From assembly GCA_002633005.1 (NCBI GenBank), contig NMRA01000490.1, positions 230,170-294,169 on the forward strand: 64,000 nucleotides of DNA, written 5' to 3'. The notes under the pieces are model-generated. The model was not told the origin of the DNA and did no database searches. It worked only from the letters and a program-made list of their open reading frames with translations. The position numbers and the translations under genes were made by a program. Shown piece after piece: positions 1 to 15,986 of the stretch (position 1 is the stretch's first letter; each line of letters begins with the position of its first letter). This stretch comes from Phoronis australis (lineage: Eukaryota; Phoronida; Phoronidae).

Positions 1-3000
1 CAGGAATGTACATTTGGCATTTACCTACAGCCACATTTTGACTGAATAAACATCTACCACTTTACAACGCTGAACTTTGGCACAGCAGTAATCAAAGCGA
101 AACATTTATGTACTCTGATTTGTTGAAGAAGCAATGATTTAACTTTATTGATTCCTTACCCTTTTGACTAGACATATTACGTAAAATGGCAAATGCGATT
201 TTCCATGCACAAGCAGTAACAGTGAATGGTTTTCACGGGTTAAATGAGTTAGTCGCTTGCATTTGTAGCTCAAACTTATGATACTTATGATAAGCTTCAC
301 ATCAACTGCGGGTAGTAAAGAATATGGCTGCATGTGTGTGCAGCACAAATGTTACATATTCTGTGAAGTAAACTTCAAAATGTTGGCAACAGTTAAGAAC
401 AGCAGGCCTGAGTGACTTATAGATAAGCCCTGCCAGACCATACATGTATCATAAATATGGAAAATATCAAGTCATTTTACCTCACTGGTTCAGACCTATG
501 CTTATGTGAAAACAGTGACTGTGACTTAGCACTTCAACACAATTCTACATGAAGTTTTACTTTTACATCAACGTGAGGAATTTAAAGCTGAAAAATCTAT
601 AAGACACAAACATAGTTGTGAAATTGTTAGTAAAGTAACGTAATAGTAAGCTGTCATTGAACTGAAAGGGGTTGCCTCGTTTACGGTAGATGACTTATTT
701 TGCTAGTATTATTACTGCATATGTCATCCCTCTAGTTATCCACATTGTAATACAATTTTGAGCGGAAAACTGCCTGCGACAGTGTGAGCTCAACGGTGAT
801 ACCTTAACACATTAGGCTATGTACGAAGTTATGGACATATCTGTGTGTTTATCCAAACATAAACAAAACCATGGATTTTAACTCACTAGACTAGAAATAT
901 TCACTTGCTCAAAGTAGAAAGCCTATAGAATTTGATTTTTTTACTTTCAGTTACCAAGCTACCATGAATTTGGTAACGTGACCATGTCACTTAAGTAAAA
1001 TAGAGCAAAAAGGAAGGCAAGTTGATAACAAAACAACAGTATCAATGACAAGTCCAATTTCCATTTTGATGAAACTGTTGAAGGTGAAATGGTCAAATAC
1101 GTTACATTCAGAATCATTTCATTTTCATTTTAAGCAACTTGTGACTGACTTTTATTGAACATCATAAGTCCTACGTGCAAAAGTTGAACATTTTGAAAAC
1201 AACTCCTAATAACATTTCAGAGAACAATGCAGAAAGCATAATATCTGAAAGTTTCGTATAAATCCAATCAGCCATCTCTGAGATATGATGTTCTGAAGTT
1301 CGCCAATATTTCTAGGTCTAGAATTCAAAGTGGGAATTGTAGTAGCCCTTTTGAAAGATGAAGCACTGAGCTACGATTACATGATATTGACAGTCTGTCG
1401 GAATTCCCAAGTGTTTCTAATGATTGAGTTTTCAACTGTCTGGAAACTCTTATTGATAGTGCTCGATTACGCTTGGCGTTCAGTGTTCACAGTGCACTCC
1501 GGGGATTCACAACAATACAGAGGAATAACATTTTTCAATCGTGATGTTTGCAATACAGATGAAGAACTATATAGAAGCAAAATTGAACATTGATGATATG
1601 ACGCAGAGTGGTTACATGCAATTGGCAGTACGGCCATCATGTCTCAAAGGTAATTGTTTCACATCCGAACTCAGCAGTAAATAAGTCATACTGGTAAAAA
1701 AAACAGAAGCCTCAATTTAAAAAACAAACATTAGCATAACTTGAACAATGGGTTTTGGATAGAAAGAAGACAGACCACTACCAAATATTTTCTTAAAAGA
1801 TCATTTAAAATTTGGTCAATAGGTCAGTTTCTCCAGTTCGGGCTTTTGATGGTACTTCTGTTTACAAAAAGTTAACCTTTGAAAATATTTGCAGCAGCAA
1901 TAGTACATCTGCATATATGGTGCTGTCTAAGAAATTGGGCAATAGTTGAATCTAAGGGGCCCACATTTGGACATTCAGCTTGATCACCGATATCCAATGG
2001 AGAAAACAGTGGTTTTCAAAATGCAGTCACATTACAGCTGACTCAGAAATTGAGTAATGGACATAATTTACTACAGGTATTTTTTCAGGAGGAAATTCTT
2101 GGTAATTAGATATATACATCTCATGAATTTTTGCCAAGGGGCACCAGTATATGGTTTTAGGAAAAAACATTATTCAAGAAACACGTCATGTAGTTTACGT
2201 AGTGCATTTTTTCAGAAAGATGGTTTTGATGAACTGTTAAAGGTACACGGTATTTTGTTCCCGTTGATGACTTGAAGAATAATGGAACTGCAATCAAGAT
2301 GTGTGTCAATCTTCAACCCGTAAAATCATGAAGTACAAAAAGACTTCAAACTTCCAAAGAAACTCCAAGGCTAACTGGAGATTACAAAAGAAAGCAAAAC
2401 TACTACCAAAACTTTCAGTTACAGTTCAAGTCCAACACATTTTGTGTTTTACAGTTACGTGATGGAATAAAATGCAGTACAGTGTGCAATTATTGGATGG
2501 ATCATACATAACGCCACGCTGAGATGACTTCTTGGAGAGTGCTACTAAACAAACTGCAACATTCCTTGGATAACAAGTTGTGCTGAGACACCTGGAAATT
2601 CAGTTTAGCTTTATAGTGTTGACGAAAAGGTCATCAAGGTGAGTATACGATCAAGATCGAGTTTGTTGAATGCAGTAATTGGAAAATAGTGTTTTGTCTG
2701 CAGCCAGTGCCGCTGTGAGAATTTTATAAACCAAGCAAATGTGTAAAGGAATGGTTCACATCCATCTTAAACAATTAACATGAAGGAAAGTTTCAATGAA
2801 TTTTGCAAGCTACATTCTGCGCTGAGTGCCTGTGATGAAATGTACCTCATGTCATTGTTATCTGCACACAGCCAGGTAAGGTGCACACTGATATGTAAAC
2901 TACGTTTGCAGCAAACAAGGAAAATCTAGTACACCTGGTTACAATAAGCCAGCGACTAGAGATTTGTTGCTGACAGGCGATGTAATAATTAATTTTATTT

Positions 3001-6000
3001 ACTACCAATCAACTAAACACTTTGCAGACCTCACATGCATGCTGTGAGGATTTACACTTGCAATGTGAAAGAAATCTAAGTGTGAGACATTCCCCTCATC
3101 ACCTGGCTAAGCAAAATCCTCACAAAATCTTGACATTTCATTTCATGCACATGTGAGCTAGGGGCTGAGGCATGTCAAACTCCATCTGTGCTGGCCCTAA
3201 GGGTATTCACACTTTCATGTCTGCAAGTAGTCTGCAGTTGTTCTTGGGTCGTACCATAGTACACTTTTTGTCTTCATTTACCCCTCTGAATCCCTCATGA
3301 ACAGTCACAAAGTTTTCATTTTTCTTCGTTTAAGTATTTTACATGTTTAAAAACTGACGGTGAATAAGCTACCCATTTATCTAACCAAGTGAGATACTAT
3401 CTTAAAAGAATCAACTCTGAATTCGATTACTATTGCCCCAAAAGACATTATGTAATGAAGTTTTTATGTCGCCACTAACTTCCACAATTCTCCACCATTT
3501 GGGTTTCATTAAGTGAACTGATTTTGTGGTAACCAGAAGCACAAAGCCATTGACCTTACGGTTGGTCGAACCGGAAAGCAATTCAATCAATCTTAAGGGT
3601 CTCGGTTAAACAAATAAGTATTTCTGTGGACTCTTGCATAATTCAGAGTTAAAAAGATAAAATGTATTAGTCATGAATTCAGTGCTTTAAAATTTAATAA
3701 ATAGTAATAGCAATAGAAATTTAAGGCCCCTTGCATAGCACCTTGTTCTAACTGTAGTTAACAAAAAATTATTGAATTTCGGCAAAATTTGTTACTCCGG
3801 CTTCGTTGAAGTTCTGATGAAAACACATTGAGAAACCAGGATGGAAGATAACACAGAATCATTTGAAAATCAAACAACCATTTTTGCTTCGAAATATCAC
3901 CGATTTTCAACAAGAGAATAGTCGTTAACTTTTGGAAAACTACTGTACACTAGTAGATAGGAGCACAATGCCAAAAAGATGCCAGGAACACTGATGAATG
4001 TTCATTTTGTGAGTAGCCGAGCAGTTGTCACATTAATGATGACTTCACGCAACAAAAAACTCTCAAATAAGTCTTTAGGCCTTGAGTGAATCTGCTACTA
4101 TTGGTGCGTTGATTTAAACAGTGAAGAATAACTTATAGGCTTTTTCATTTGCATCGCTACTAAACCAACATCGAAGTTTAAGTGCCCAGTGACCCCAAGA
4201 TCAATGCAGTTAAAGCAACGTAATATGTATAATCTTTGAAATATGAAGAGTTAAGTTCATGTTCCGAAAATAACTCAAAAGAAATGCATATAGAGGAATT
4301 GTGAATGTTTGAAGAATATGTATTGCAAATTTTCAACGCAAGTAGCGCTGTTGTTGACAGCAACATCTGTCCATAATATCAATGACACCGATTCAGTGAA
4401 GCCTTTTTACTGTAGCAGCAAATTCACGCTTTGCTGTTAAATTCGCCTGTTTACTGTGAAGTAAACTTGCGTCGTTAAGTGCAACCCATGACTGAATTCA
4501 AACGCTCCCTCTGACAGCTAAAACATGGAAGCGCCAATTTTAATGGGAAAGGGACCATATAAATCTGGTACATAATAAGAATGGCACACAAAAGACTGCC
4601 AGAACAATTATTTAACAGTGGACTAGATTCATATTTAAGACCAAGTTTATCTCTTGAACACAGACTTTATTCAGATCTGTAAATGTAACCATTCATGTCA
4701 CATCAGTGATTCTAGTACAAATTTACTTGAAGCATGCCATGCCATTGGTCAATTTTCGAATCGAGTTTTAAAAGTATTTCCCAGGTTCCGGGTTTGGAAA
4801 CCGCAATTGTCTGGACCAATGGCATGAAAAGAAAGACATTCAGAACAAAATTCTCATGTGGACCACTTCAATACTTCTGAAGTGTTTGTTTATTGAAAAT
4901 TTTAGTGAAAATGACTGTGGCCATTTATCTATTGAGTGGTGCTAATTTTTGTTCCTTTGGAATCCTTAGTCTGCAAGGTGACAGAATCCAATTAGTTTTG
5001 AATAACATCTTAATGAAGTCTCCTAATGTATCACTTACCTTATTGCCCGATATTATTTTCAATTCTAAAAGAATCCATTATTCTAATTGCACAAGCATTT
5101 CGGGGATGAAAGAAAATTCTTTGTTTATCAGACTTTTTCATCATTTAGGGATTCAGTCCATTAATTCAACACTTCTGTTCATCGATCATCTTGAAACGAA
5201 GTTGAAGGCAAGCAAATGATCAGCCAATGAACAATACTGTGTTTCAGTGAGACTGAAGCCATTCAAGCTCCGACTTCACGCATCCGTTTGCATATCAGTT
5301 CATCTACATAGCTTGCAGACTAACATGGTGCGGAGACAATTTTGGACATTTTGTTCAGTGTTCTCTTCTATTTGGCTCTTGCTACAACTTGATTCAAGCT
5401 TGTGAGTTCAGTCACCAGCTTAATTGTCATAAATACCACAAGTAGCTATACTGTATGATTAATTCTGATGCCTTTCAATTAAAGTACAGAATACTTTAAC
5501 TGTAAAATTTATATTCATTTTGCCAGACTTGAATCATTCTGAATGGTCTTCTGTTGCATGCAAATGCTCTTGAGATATGTGTTATCGGCTATAAATGACT
5601 GTTATTTTGCCCAGTGGGGTTTAACTTCAGGGACTATACACCAAGACTGCCCTTCATTGATATTTCTTAGCAGTTTAAAGTGATAATTTTTACCAGATTA
5701 ACACCTAATTTAATACCAAGCCGAGTAACATGTTTTTTCTCCAAATCAGATTTCTCTTGAGGCAAATCTGATATCGCTACATTTCATGGACCTTGTCCGA
5801 ATACCCTCTTTCTTTTCCACACTAGGCTCAAAATCAGAAAATTTAAATAATTGGTCAAAAAGCTAAGGACTCCTTTCAAAGAATCATTGGAATCATCAAG
5901 AGTTAACATCGAGTCATAGGTGTTATTGCATAATTTTATGGGATCTGTTCTGAAGAAGAGAGCCAGCAACATCCCTACATTCTTACATTACATCATTATT

Positions 6001-9000
6001 ATCGTAATTTCTGCATGCAGTATGAAGAGAGAAGGCGAGATGAGATCCCCATAGCACCCACAGCCAATTTAAAAGCATTCTGAAGTGAAGCTCTGTTGAA
6101 TCACGGAGACAAAGTTTGCATTGCCTTTAAAAAAATTAAGTGCTTTATACATGAAATTTAAAGAAGCTGATTCAAAGCCCTTATTCAAGAAACATTTTTA
6201 CCACTTGCTGAACTCGAGCAGAAGACACTTATTGAAACTTATCGAATGCTGAGGATCCCTAATCTTCGCGATGGTTGTGTGTACGCGGTAACGCCTGCCC
6301 AGTTCAGACGACCCCTCCCACCTTTTTTTTAAACCTTTACAGTAAAAATTCTTCAGTTTGGGCAATCTTTAAAATGTTGGACACTAAAATTCAAGCTGAA
6401 ACTGGATTTTCTTGATTCAGACTGGGACACGACTATTTTGCAGTTCATGTTATACCTGAACTATTGGGACACTGCCCTTTGTATCAACAGGGTATAAAGA
6501 TATATTTGGCAGCTGAAAACATCCAGGACACAACATTTTTATGAGTTAGCATAATGAGTACCACTGAAATTGTCACTGGTCTTAATTCTTGAATTTGGGA
6601 CGCCCATCTTGAGCAACCAATTAATTTTTTCACTGGAGAATTTTTACCAGGATGACGTGAAATGAAATGATCAAGCCCACTTTTCTCCAACTCAGAAACT
6701 GGTGACAAAATTAACCCAGTAGCAACAACTGATTGGTGACAAGTTCTCTCAACACAAATAGCTGTGCAATGTCCACTCCCTCTGTGTCAGCTGTTATGTA
6801 GCATAAACAGCTCTTATACTAAGATACTGTTTTCATTCTCACCTGGAAGGTAATTTACCTAATTACTACAGGATGTGGTTTTTAGGAATAGCAAGATCAT
6901 CATTTAATGTCTTATGGGCATTAAGTAGACAAACTAAGTCAGGTAACCATGCACTCCAAGTAAAAAATCAATGTCACCAGACCAAATTTATCCGAGTCTT
7001 CTTCAAGGCTAGTAGCTACATGGACCATAGACTTTAGCATAAAGATTACAATTGGCTTCTTTCAAGCATTTCAGAAACTTACGCAGCTAAGAGATGTGTT
7101 TTAAGAAATTTTTGTGTTTTATTGTTAAAGACCCAAGACCTACTTCCACAAAATGTCAAAATTTTGTTAAGTTAATTCTTTGTACAGTGCTAAATTGAAA
7201 AACATGCATTACAGTAAATACAAAAACTTCATGGTCTGTGTACTTAGATGTTAGCTAAGTTAAGTAGAAGCTTTGGGATTATGAACAAATAATGACTGCT
7301 TAAAAGTGGTGACTTTAAATCATTGCTCGTTCATGATTTCATTTTGTTTTAAATGTCAGACAATAAATGAGCTCCGAAGAAAACAAAAGTTTGTTAATTC
7401 TCTTGTTTTTATGTGAATTGTGTTAAGCACTGCAAGACTTCTCACCCCTGCTAAAACATTTGTAAACATGAGCTTAAAACATATAACCCAAACCATACTT
7501 TCATTCACGTCACATAGCCATATACACACTGATCCCGCTTACAGTAGTCGCACTTCTCGTCGTTTGCACTGTGTTCAACTTCAAATGCTTTTATGCCTCA
7601 TAACCCTGCCAGTTTCCAATAACTTTCATGACTTTAATCTGGGCATACTTTGCATAACTGTAATATTCATTAACAATAATGTGTTTTGCAGACGGGTTGA
7701 AACCACATGCATACAGAGACTGGAACGTAATGAAAGCACCGGGGACTAAAATCAGCTCACATGTGCATGAGATTCCAAGGTCAAACAAACTGTATCAAAG
7801 GTACCTGCACTCTGCACTGAGTTATGATGTGACATCATAGACCTGTGGAGGCACCTATTGGTCGATGTCCGAATCACACTGTAGAACGTTAGTATCCTGA
7901 AAGAAACAAATCAATAAATATGTTGCAGTGCTCTTTGAGTTGGAAAGTAGGATACTGCATATTTTCACAATGACACTGGCCAAGTTATAAAAATCAAATC
8001 AAATCTAAAAATTGTTATGACAAAAGAAATAGTGCTTGTTCTGCTTAACTACAATTAAGTCAAGGATATCCTGTCGGGAATCACAACTGAAGTACTAATA
8101 AGAATTGCTTTCAGTATCAATAAAAACATTAGTTTTAGTTTCTCATTCTCTTACTTTTTCAGACAATATAACCGATGAAATTCAGCAGAAACACTCTCTT
8201 GTGGACGACAGTGTGCGGTTAGCAGAAGTCTTCCTTGGTCTTGTCAAGTAAAAACCACCAAAATTCTCTTCCAACGGACCACCGTCATTCTGAAGGTTCT
8301 TGCTGCGAGGCTTGGAATCAAAATGCACGCTAATGTTCGATCATGGCAAGCACCCGACGATTCCAATGTTTTGAAAGTAGTGAGTAGACGTTCCCCGACT
8401 TCATCGCGATAATTTCAGAATACGTTACGTTGTCTGTTGTCATTTTATTACTATTTGATGCACACATGTCAGGAGTAATAATTAAACCTCAACAACAGTA
8501 TTACAGAATATCATGGGAAACACGACAGTTGTACCATCTATTGGGCAAATGGTAAACTAACACATCTGAAACACAAACCTCATTATATGACATTCAAGTG
8601 CAGTATTTTTCAATTAAATATCAAAATTACACCACAAAACATTTAAAACACCGTGTAAATGTGCAAGTGAGATTTGTCTGCATGCAATGTTTAGTTTGTG
8701 AAAGAATCATGATTATGTTTGCAATCTGTGTGGAAAGTGTGGGATGAACAGTTTGAGTGTTGATTCAGTTTGAGAATGTATCCTCGTAGTGTGTGGAAGA
8801 ACGTGTGTGTGGAGGACCAAAGAATTGGATGTTAAAAGTGATCATTTGTTATGGCTCAGTTAAATGATCATCTATCTTTCAACAGTAACATTCAGTAGTT
8901 AAAACAGGTCAAATGACTTTCATGCTGGCCAGCGAGTTAAATAAAAACTATGATGCGGACTCAGGTACAGTAAAATCTCACCAATTTAGGGGAAAATTTG

Positions 9001-12000
9001 TCAAATTGGAGGTGTTTTTTAATATCTAAAGAATTCCTATACATTCCAAAACAATGTCTAGTAGTATAAATTCAGAATTGATAAAGCATTTTACTTAGTG
9101 GTCATTTTACCCGTATGCCATATAGTGTTCAAAATAGATGTTTCACTATGTGAAGACCAGCCCCCGAGTTCTTAGAGAGTGGACTTCCAACATTGTTGCG
9201 AAGTGTCCAAAATTTCCCAAAATATTGTACGGTGGAAGGTAAGTTATGAAGCATGAAAATGATTAAGCAATTATTCAGTGATTTATCTCCAGAGAAAATA
9301 ACACTTCACCTGTCCGCAACATTGTGCTCTAAATTGGTGGGATTTCATCGCAATCATTTTCCCGACTGTTACAGTCAAAAGTGCCATGTTGTTGGCGAGT
9401 GTGTAAAAATCTTGAAGCGCTGATGATGCATTTCTAGGTGGATCGATACCCAAAAGCGGCACAGCGATCTATTTCGCGCAGCACAGAGGTAAGGGTGTGC
9501 TCTCTGAGCAAACTGCCAGCTTTCCTTGCGTGCCACGTATGTGTTATTGCGTGTTGGATATGCTGCATGTGCCAAATTAGGTCATAGTTTGACGTGGTAG
9601 TTTTAATTAGACGCTCTGCATTTGAATACCAGTAGTTACTTGGTATAGAAATTTACCGTTGAACGATAGGAAAGCCAAGGGTTTTTGCGTTATTTCAGCA
9701 AAAACACAGATCACCAGCGTAGTCCAATCAATGTGCCAACTTCTAATTAAAATTTCAGTTCCTTCAGGAACGGGCTTCATGTTTATAATTATAGTAAGTG
9801 GCCTCAAACAAAACTTATTTTTGACAGAAAACACGGGTTTAACTTAACGCTTAAACTATGCATACAAAATTTGTGTAGCGACATAATTGTAATGACTCAT
9901 TTCACAAAACAAAACAAAACACAAGGACTGCCACAAGTTGACCATTAAGATCAGTTATTCAATCAACCATTGCATTCGAAGCAGGAAAGAAGGCCGTAGA
10001 AATAAAAAAGCTTCCCAAACTTGCAACATGGTGTGGGAAGCTGTATTGCACTCTTGAATACGTTAAGAGTTTACTTAGCTCGTCATGAGAAAAAAAATAA
10101 AATTCTACAACAAAACGTGATCTTGCGTCGTTACCAACAATTACTTGTGACAAAAGCATTAATTTTACATCCGTTCAGTGAACATGTAGTATCTGACTTT
10201 AACATAAATTACAGTAATAAAAATTGTCTACAGACAACTCTCAGAGATTTCACATTACTTATTCTTAAATATGAATTTCATGTGTCATCTTTTCTTATTT
10301 TTATTCGTTCCCATATTATGTTTTTTTTTCTAGATATCACAATACGTTACTGATGATCTATGCATATGCTGCGGACAGCTGGTGTTAGCAATTTCTAGTA
10401 GACTCTATGAAGTCTGTTACACCTCTTACCCCACTTAAAATTACTATGCAAACTATCCTCACACAGTTGACTAATAACTTCATACACAAGTCTTTGTCCT
10501 TGCCTTTTTATTCAATGTCTTGATCACATTTTGGATTTTTAAGAAACTCTAAGAATGTTTTTATGTTTCAGAACTAAGTTTGTTGCTTATTATGCACTTT
10601 CTTGCTGTCTTCTCATAACAAGTGCGTACTACTCACACACAGTACTGGTCCAACACCATGTCATTTCATTTGTTGTAAGTTTGCATAGTTTTAAAACAAG
10701 AAACAGGGGGCCAGTAATGAATATTATGATAACTCGTGGTTTGCAAATCAACAAACACATTGCCTTCCCTCTATGACAGTATCTAGATATGCTGAAGGAA
10801 TGAATCGGTGTTGATTCCATAAGAAGAAAATGGCATGATCGCTGGTTCAGTTTGAAACAATGATAAAAGTTGTGATGATAGTTTGATAAATAGATAACCA
10901 ATATATCCTTAAGACTGAGGTTTGATTGCAATGATGCTAGTTTAAACATGCCACATCAACACAATGAATAATCACAGGTCTTTGAAAAAACCTTTACTTG
11001 TACAGTATTCATAATTTTTTTCAATTGTAATTGAAATGTGCACAAGCTTGCCGTTTTTAGAATATCTTAGTACTGACTTACCATGGATCTTGGCAAATAA
11101 GGCATTTTTCTGTATATCACGCTCTGTGAAAATTTGCTGTGTGTTTGTAAGTTCACGTCTGTTTAGATTACATGGTATGCCGCTTTGTTCAATAATGTTC
11201 ATCAGTGTTACTACTGATGTTGTATCTCTCCGTGACATTCTCCACTTAATTTAAAATACTGTAGATTGTTCCAGCTACACTGTTTTGGCTTAAATTTTAC
11301 AAAAAAGCCAGCAGTTTTACTAACAAAATCTCTAAAACTGACCTGCTGGTAAATTATTTCACGCAGCAGTTGCTGTTAATGACTACATGTTCTTCAGTTG
11401 TGCAGCTTGCAGTTTGAATCTAACCTATATGTTAACGACTCCTTTCACAGGGAGTTTCGGAATCTTACTAATTTTATAGTTAGCCTTGCACCCTTGCAGC
11501 AGTGCCTATAGAAATGTTGTCATTTGAAAATACATTTCGAAAAATTTCAAAAAAGTAATTAGTCACTTTTTTAATGATTATTGAATCAAATGCCCGCATC
11601 AATTTCTGGTGGCTTGCTCCACAGGAGCAAATGCTAACTGACCAAATCTCATCAACCTACATTAAAATTCAGTGAAACCCAAATATTCCTTTCAGGGTAA
11701 TTTCAGATAGGCAAAAATCATCTCATGCACTTTACTTTTCAGCATGCATCAAAGTTCACTGAAGCATGGTCACTTTCTTACAAAATGAGCTACTATCAAA
11801 CAATAGTCAGTAAATTAGTCATTTTGCTTAATAAATATGTTTGTAAAACACAAACCAATGAACTCTTGTAGGACCAAAGGAAAATATCCTCGATAGGCAA
11901 AACAGAAGAACTAAAGGCACATATGGTGTTGTGTCTTTTGAGTTAAGTGCATGGAGGTTGCAAGACTTCTTGACATGTCATTGGTACCTCACTGTGGGAT
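1..12000. other. gene-free AT-rich stretch
   Basis: I find no supported gene, RNA gene or transposon terminus here. Open frames are all 110 codons or shorter, mostly begin at non-ATG codons, show no recognisable domain and are not bounded by convincing splice sites. One short reading at 4580-4680 begins ATG GCA CAC AAA and stays open for about 33 codons, but nothing supports it further. The stretch could be intergenic DNA or a long intron of a gene lying outside the window. Confidence 0.5.
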
Positions 12001-15000
12001 TTGTTGGAAATCTATTCTCGAATGCGTACTGATGCATGACTGACAACTGAGATAATAGGAGACAGTGCCACCGTTTCAACTAGCAGTAGAGCCCTCCCCA
12101 CACTTATTTCTGTACTGCGCCGCCCATGTTTACCGACTATAGCGAGTACAGACAGGCCATGTTCAATCATGCCATAGTGGTTTGAAATCAGGGATCGTGA
12201 TATTCGACTTGTCATTTTTACATAAAGTTGATAGATTTGCATTCAGTATTCATGCATCGTACTGACTACATCCGGGTACATCTAGCGTGTAGCACTTACC
12301 ATTCCTTAGCGAAATATTCGCCAATTTTTTTCTGCTGTCTGCTTCCGAAGCCAGGCACGTTTTCAACCACCATTTTTAGTGAAAAAGCTGTAATGTCCTA
12401 GTGGCAGATGGAAGAACTATATTGGTCATGGCTGCTGGTCATGATGTTCCATCGGGATTGCCTGGCGCACATGCATCAATATTGTGTTCGAACGGTGATG
12501 TTTCACCTGAGTGGTACTCAATATTTTCTTGGACACTCGAAAGTGTTTTGCAGGAACTGAATAAGGACAAGCAATAACTCACCGTTCACTGCAGAGACAG
12601 TGGGCCGAGCAAGGGAAGCCAGGGACTAGCTTAATAAAAACTGAAGGTAGATAACCTTTTGTTGCAAGCCTATGACGACTGTTTTTGTTTCAAAAACCCT
12701 TCTTAGCGGATAGGGAATTAAATCTGCTTCGGAAAGGGCATCCATTGTTAAAGAATCTTGCAAAAAAGCCCGGCATTATATTATCAGCGGCATCCGCTTA
12801 CGGGGGGAGGCTGGCCGATTGGCAGTCCCTGAACTGAGACAAAAAGTCGATAACAAGAAAACAGTTTATATTAGCAAGTTCTATGATCAAGCCTCGAGTC
12901 TTTTGTCAACAAATGTGCGGACGTGGCGAATAGACAAGAATGCTCAGGCGAGATTTTTTTTTGTTCCCAATCTAAAATTCAGTTTAACTGCATTTAACTA
13001 TGGCAGCGTGGACGAGGGTGTTTTGAAAAGTTACTACACAATCCGTGAGCACGAGAGTTTCCTTGTGTTAGCTAATGATGATCATTATAATGGTAATTAC
13101 AATTGTAATGATAATTATAATTATAATTGAAGTAGCATTAAAACCAATCTGTCTATCAAAAACAGTGTTTTAATTTAAACCGCTTAGCGTTATAAAGGTG
13201 GTCTCAAATTGAATTGCCCCTTAATCAATTTAATTCCTAGAAGAATTTGAAATTCGTCATTTCTACAAACCAAGCTCTTAAAATTTCAGTTCACAAGCTG
13301 TGGTATTTTATTGCCTGAACGCATAGTTTTTTACAGCGGCAAATAATGCTGAGGGCAATATTATTATTTATTATCAATGTAATATTTACAATGAGGGTAG
13401 CCCCACCAGTTCACATTGCTTTCCATGGGGGACCTCAGTAAAAAAACAATCAGATAGGTAGGTCAACCTAGTTCTGTCGAAAACAAATTTTAGGCGTAGG
13501 ACACTCACCTGTAAAAATTGGTCTTTTGTTGTTTCTTACTCAGATTAGGGATTACGTACAGGCTTTAGTAGACGCCGTTATTTGAGACCATTCATATGGC
13601 GGCTTGTACATAGCAGTTTGTGTTGGATAAGAAAGTTGCGAGTTACGTTGGTGGGCGTGAAAAATTGTAACGACTTTTCACTACATTTGTTAAGAGCCCC
13701 AAGAACCTTAGTCTGGCACTGCTATGACCTCACTTGCCGGCTTAGTCCGTAACAGGCTAGTGGTAGGGCCTTTTTGCAAGTGGTGAATGCCAAAAATATG
13801 CTCAGCCGACCTGATTTAGTTATTAGAGAGATTTCGAAGACGGTATGCTACAGTATATCGAATACGTATTCGTGAGCGATATCACGCCGAGTTCAGTTGC
13901 TCACCGTATTTATCTAACTTGTTGACGTGTTCACATGCCATTGCCAATCGTGATAAAAATACAATAACTTCAAAACAGTATTAAGCTCGAACGCACGGGT
14001 ACAAGACGCACAATCGGTTATCTCACTGAATGAGAGCGTCTTTTCTTAGCGTCGGTTATATTTTATGCATACATGCATAATTATTCTTTTTCACACCTCT
14101 CAGTCACAATTTGCGCCCTGAAACATGATAACTACTGATGACCGAATGAATTCACAAGCACAAAGCAGTTATGAAAATAGGTTGATTAAAGTGACATCCA
14201 AGTGCGCGGATACCCATTCTTGAATGTTAGCTTTTTTGGGTTTGATTCAGTGAATTGCCGCTGTAATTTCACAAAGCAAATGTACACTTCTCATATCACT
14301 TACTCAGGATGGCAATATTTCAAAGCTTAAAATAGTGACACTAGAGTTAAATCATTAAAAACTGCATTCAAACTGACAATCAAAACTTCACTTTTCACGG
14401 CGGCAGTCGGCTTCCTACTGATTTGAAGCAGACGATTACGGATACGTCATAGGAACAGTGAAGACGTATCCTTCCGGCTTACTTAGTCATTCATCTCCGA
14501 AATTTTTCACGTGGTCATTTAAAAAACATCGATGTCACAAGGAAACCTTGAAACTTGATTCGAAGCTCAGATACAGCTGTGTGAATTTTTATTGCTCTTC
14601 AAGTATTTCGGCTGGGAAGTCGGGAAGCACTATTTATTTATGACTGGAAATACATATTTCAAGTCTGTGATGAAATTCAGTCGCAGTCTATGCTCATACG
14701 TCTGAAGGGTATGATTTTACTGAATTGGTTCGTAAAAAGAAATTTTTGGTGGTGACCCTGGGTTCGAATTTACTACATAAATGCCTCTAATTTTGTCAAG
14801 TTTCACTTTTCAATGCAAGACGCACAGAAATGCTTGTGACTATTCGTTTTCAGTTAATATTGAATATAAAAACGCTTTTAGTCTCTTGTTTATATTTGTG
14901 ACTAAGAAATGATTAATAAGTTCTTCAGTGAAAAAACGATACTCCTTGTTATTTATTTTTAAATGCGTTATAGAGGGCTTTTCATTTGTCAGTAGAAGAG

Positions 15001-15986
15001 GCGCTTTGGGGATTAGGTTCTCATGTTACTTCACGAGAGCATGTATCTCCTACATAACTATTGCTTCACTAGTGACACGTTAGGTGTATTTCAAGTTCCT
15101 AAAAAGTCAGTGTGACCAGGTGCGGATATGTGATGAATTAGATTATAGTGCTAAAATGCCTTACATAACACATGGGGTCAGCTTGTATCGTATACAGACG
15201 CTATAACTAACATGATGACACAAAATTGCTTAGCAACCTCTCCTAACGTGATTTTTGTGTTTTCGCCGCCGACAGTCTACTGAATTGAAAAAAAAAATTA
15301 ATACTCACATTGAGATTAGATTATTATAGAATTAGAAGTTATAACGTCAGTTGATAAAATATAAGTAGTCTATGCAAGCTTAGCTTTAAAGTCAAAAAGC
15401 ACCAGGTATTAAAACATTTCCTCACAGGCTGTTTCCGTGTTACCGTAAACAAAATTTTCAAATCCACAGATTTTCCATTTTTCATTCGCCGTGGAATAGA
15501 CAAGACCTTGTAACAGCTCCCTTCACCGGCGCTCTCCACCGGTAGGATCGGCAAGTCACATCAAAACACTGTACTTGATTGTTTTTTTTACTTTTGATGC
15601 TTGTAGAAGAAGACGGCATTGTGTAGATTTGCCATTTTGGCAACAAAACATCTTGGTAAATCGTGTCAGTGTCCAGTATGTGAGTAACTTGTTTTTCAGG
15701 ACATATAAATCTTACATAAGAATACCGTCCAAGCCCCGAATCCGACTGGGGTGATGAAACAAAACGAAACCACAAAAGTAACAGTAAATGCTCGATTTAA
15801 AAATTAAGGTTTTTCACATAAAAAATTCGCGTGGATTGGGACTTAAAATGTAGGAATTTGAAAATTAGAAAATATCCTCCGTTTGTACTCTTTATATAGC
15901 TCGGATGCACACAGGTTCTCGGCTTGGATCCCTATTGGCGACCTTCGGGAGCAACTGGACATGTACCACACTGTCAGCTCATTCAG
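12001..15986. other. no supported gene; AT microsatellite near 13082-13130
   Basis: The only clear structure is a TAATTA/TTATAA-rich low-complexity run at about 13082-13130. The open frame ending there (12819-13130) starts at TTG and finishes inside the microsatellite, so it is not taken as a gene. A B-box-like word near 14761 has no A box at tRNA spacing. No exon or mobile-element terminus was recognised. Confidence 0.45.

Noticed and set aside
4893-5219. 108-codon frame
   Set aside because: It begins at TTG in AT-rich DNA and shows no domain or exon boundary.
12819-13130. 103-codon frame
   Set aside because: It starts at TTG, has no motif, and the end is encoded by an AT microsatellite.
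14755-14790. B-box-like GGGTTCGAATTT
   Set aside because: No A box at tRNA spacing and no acceptor or T-stem pairing.
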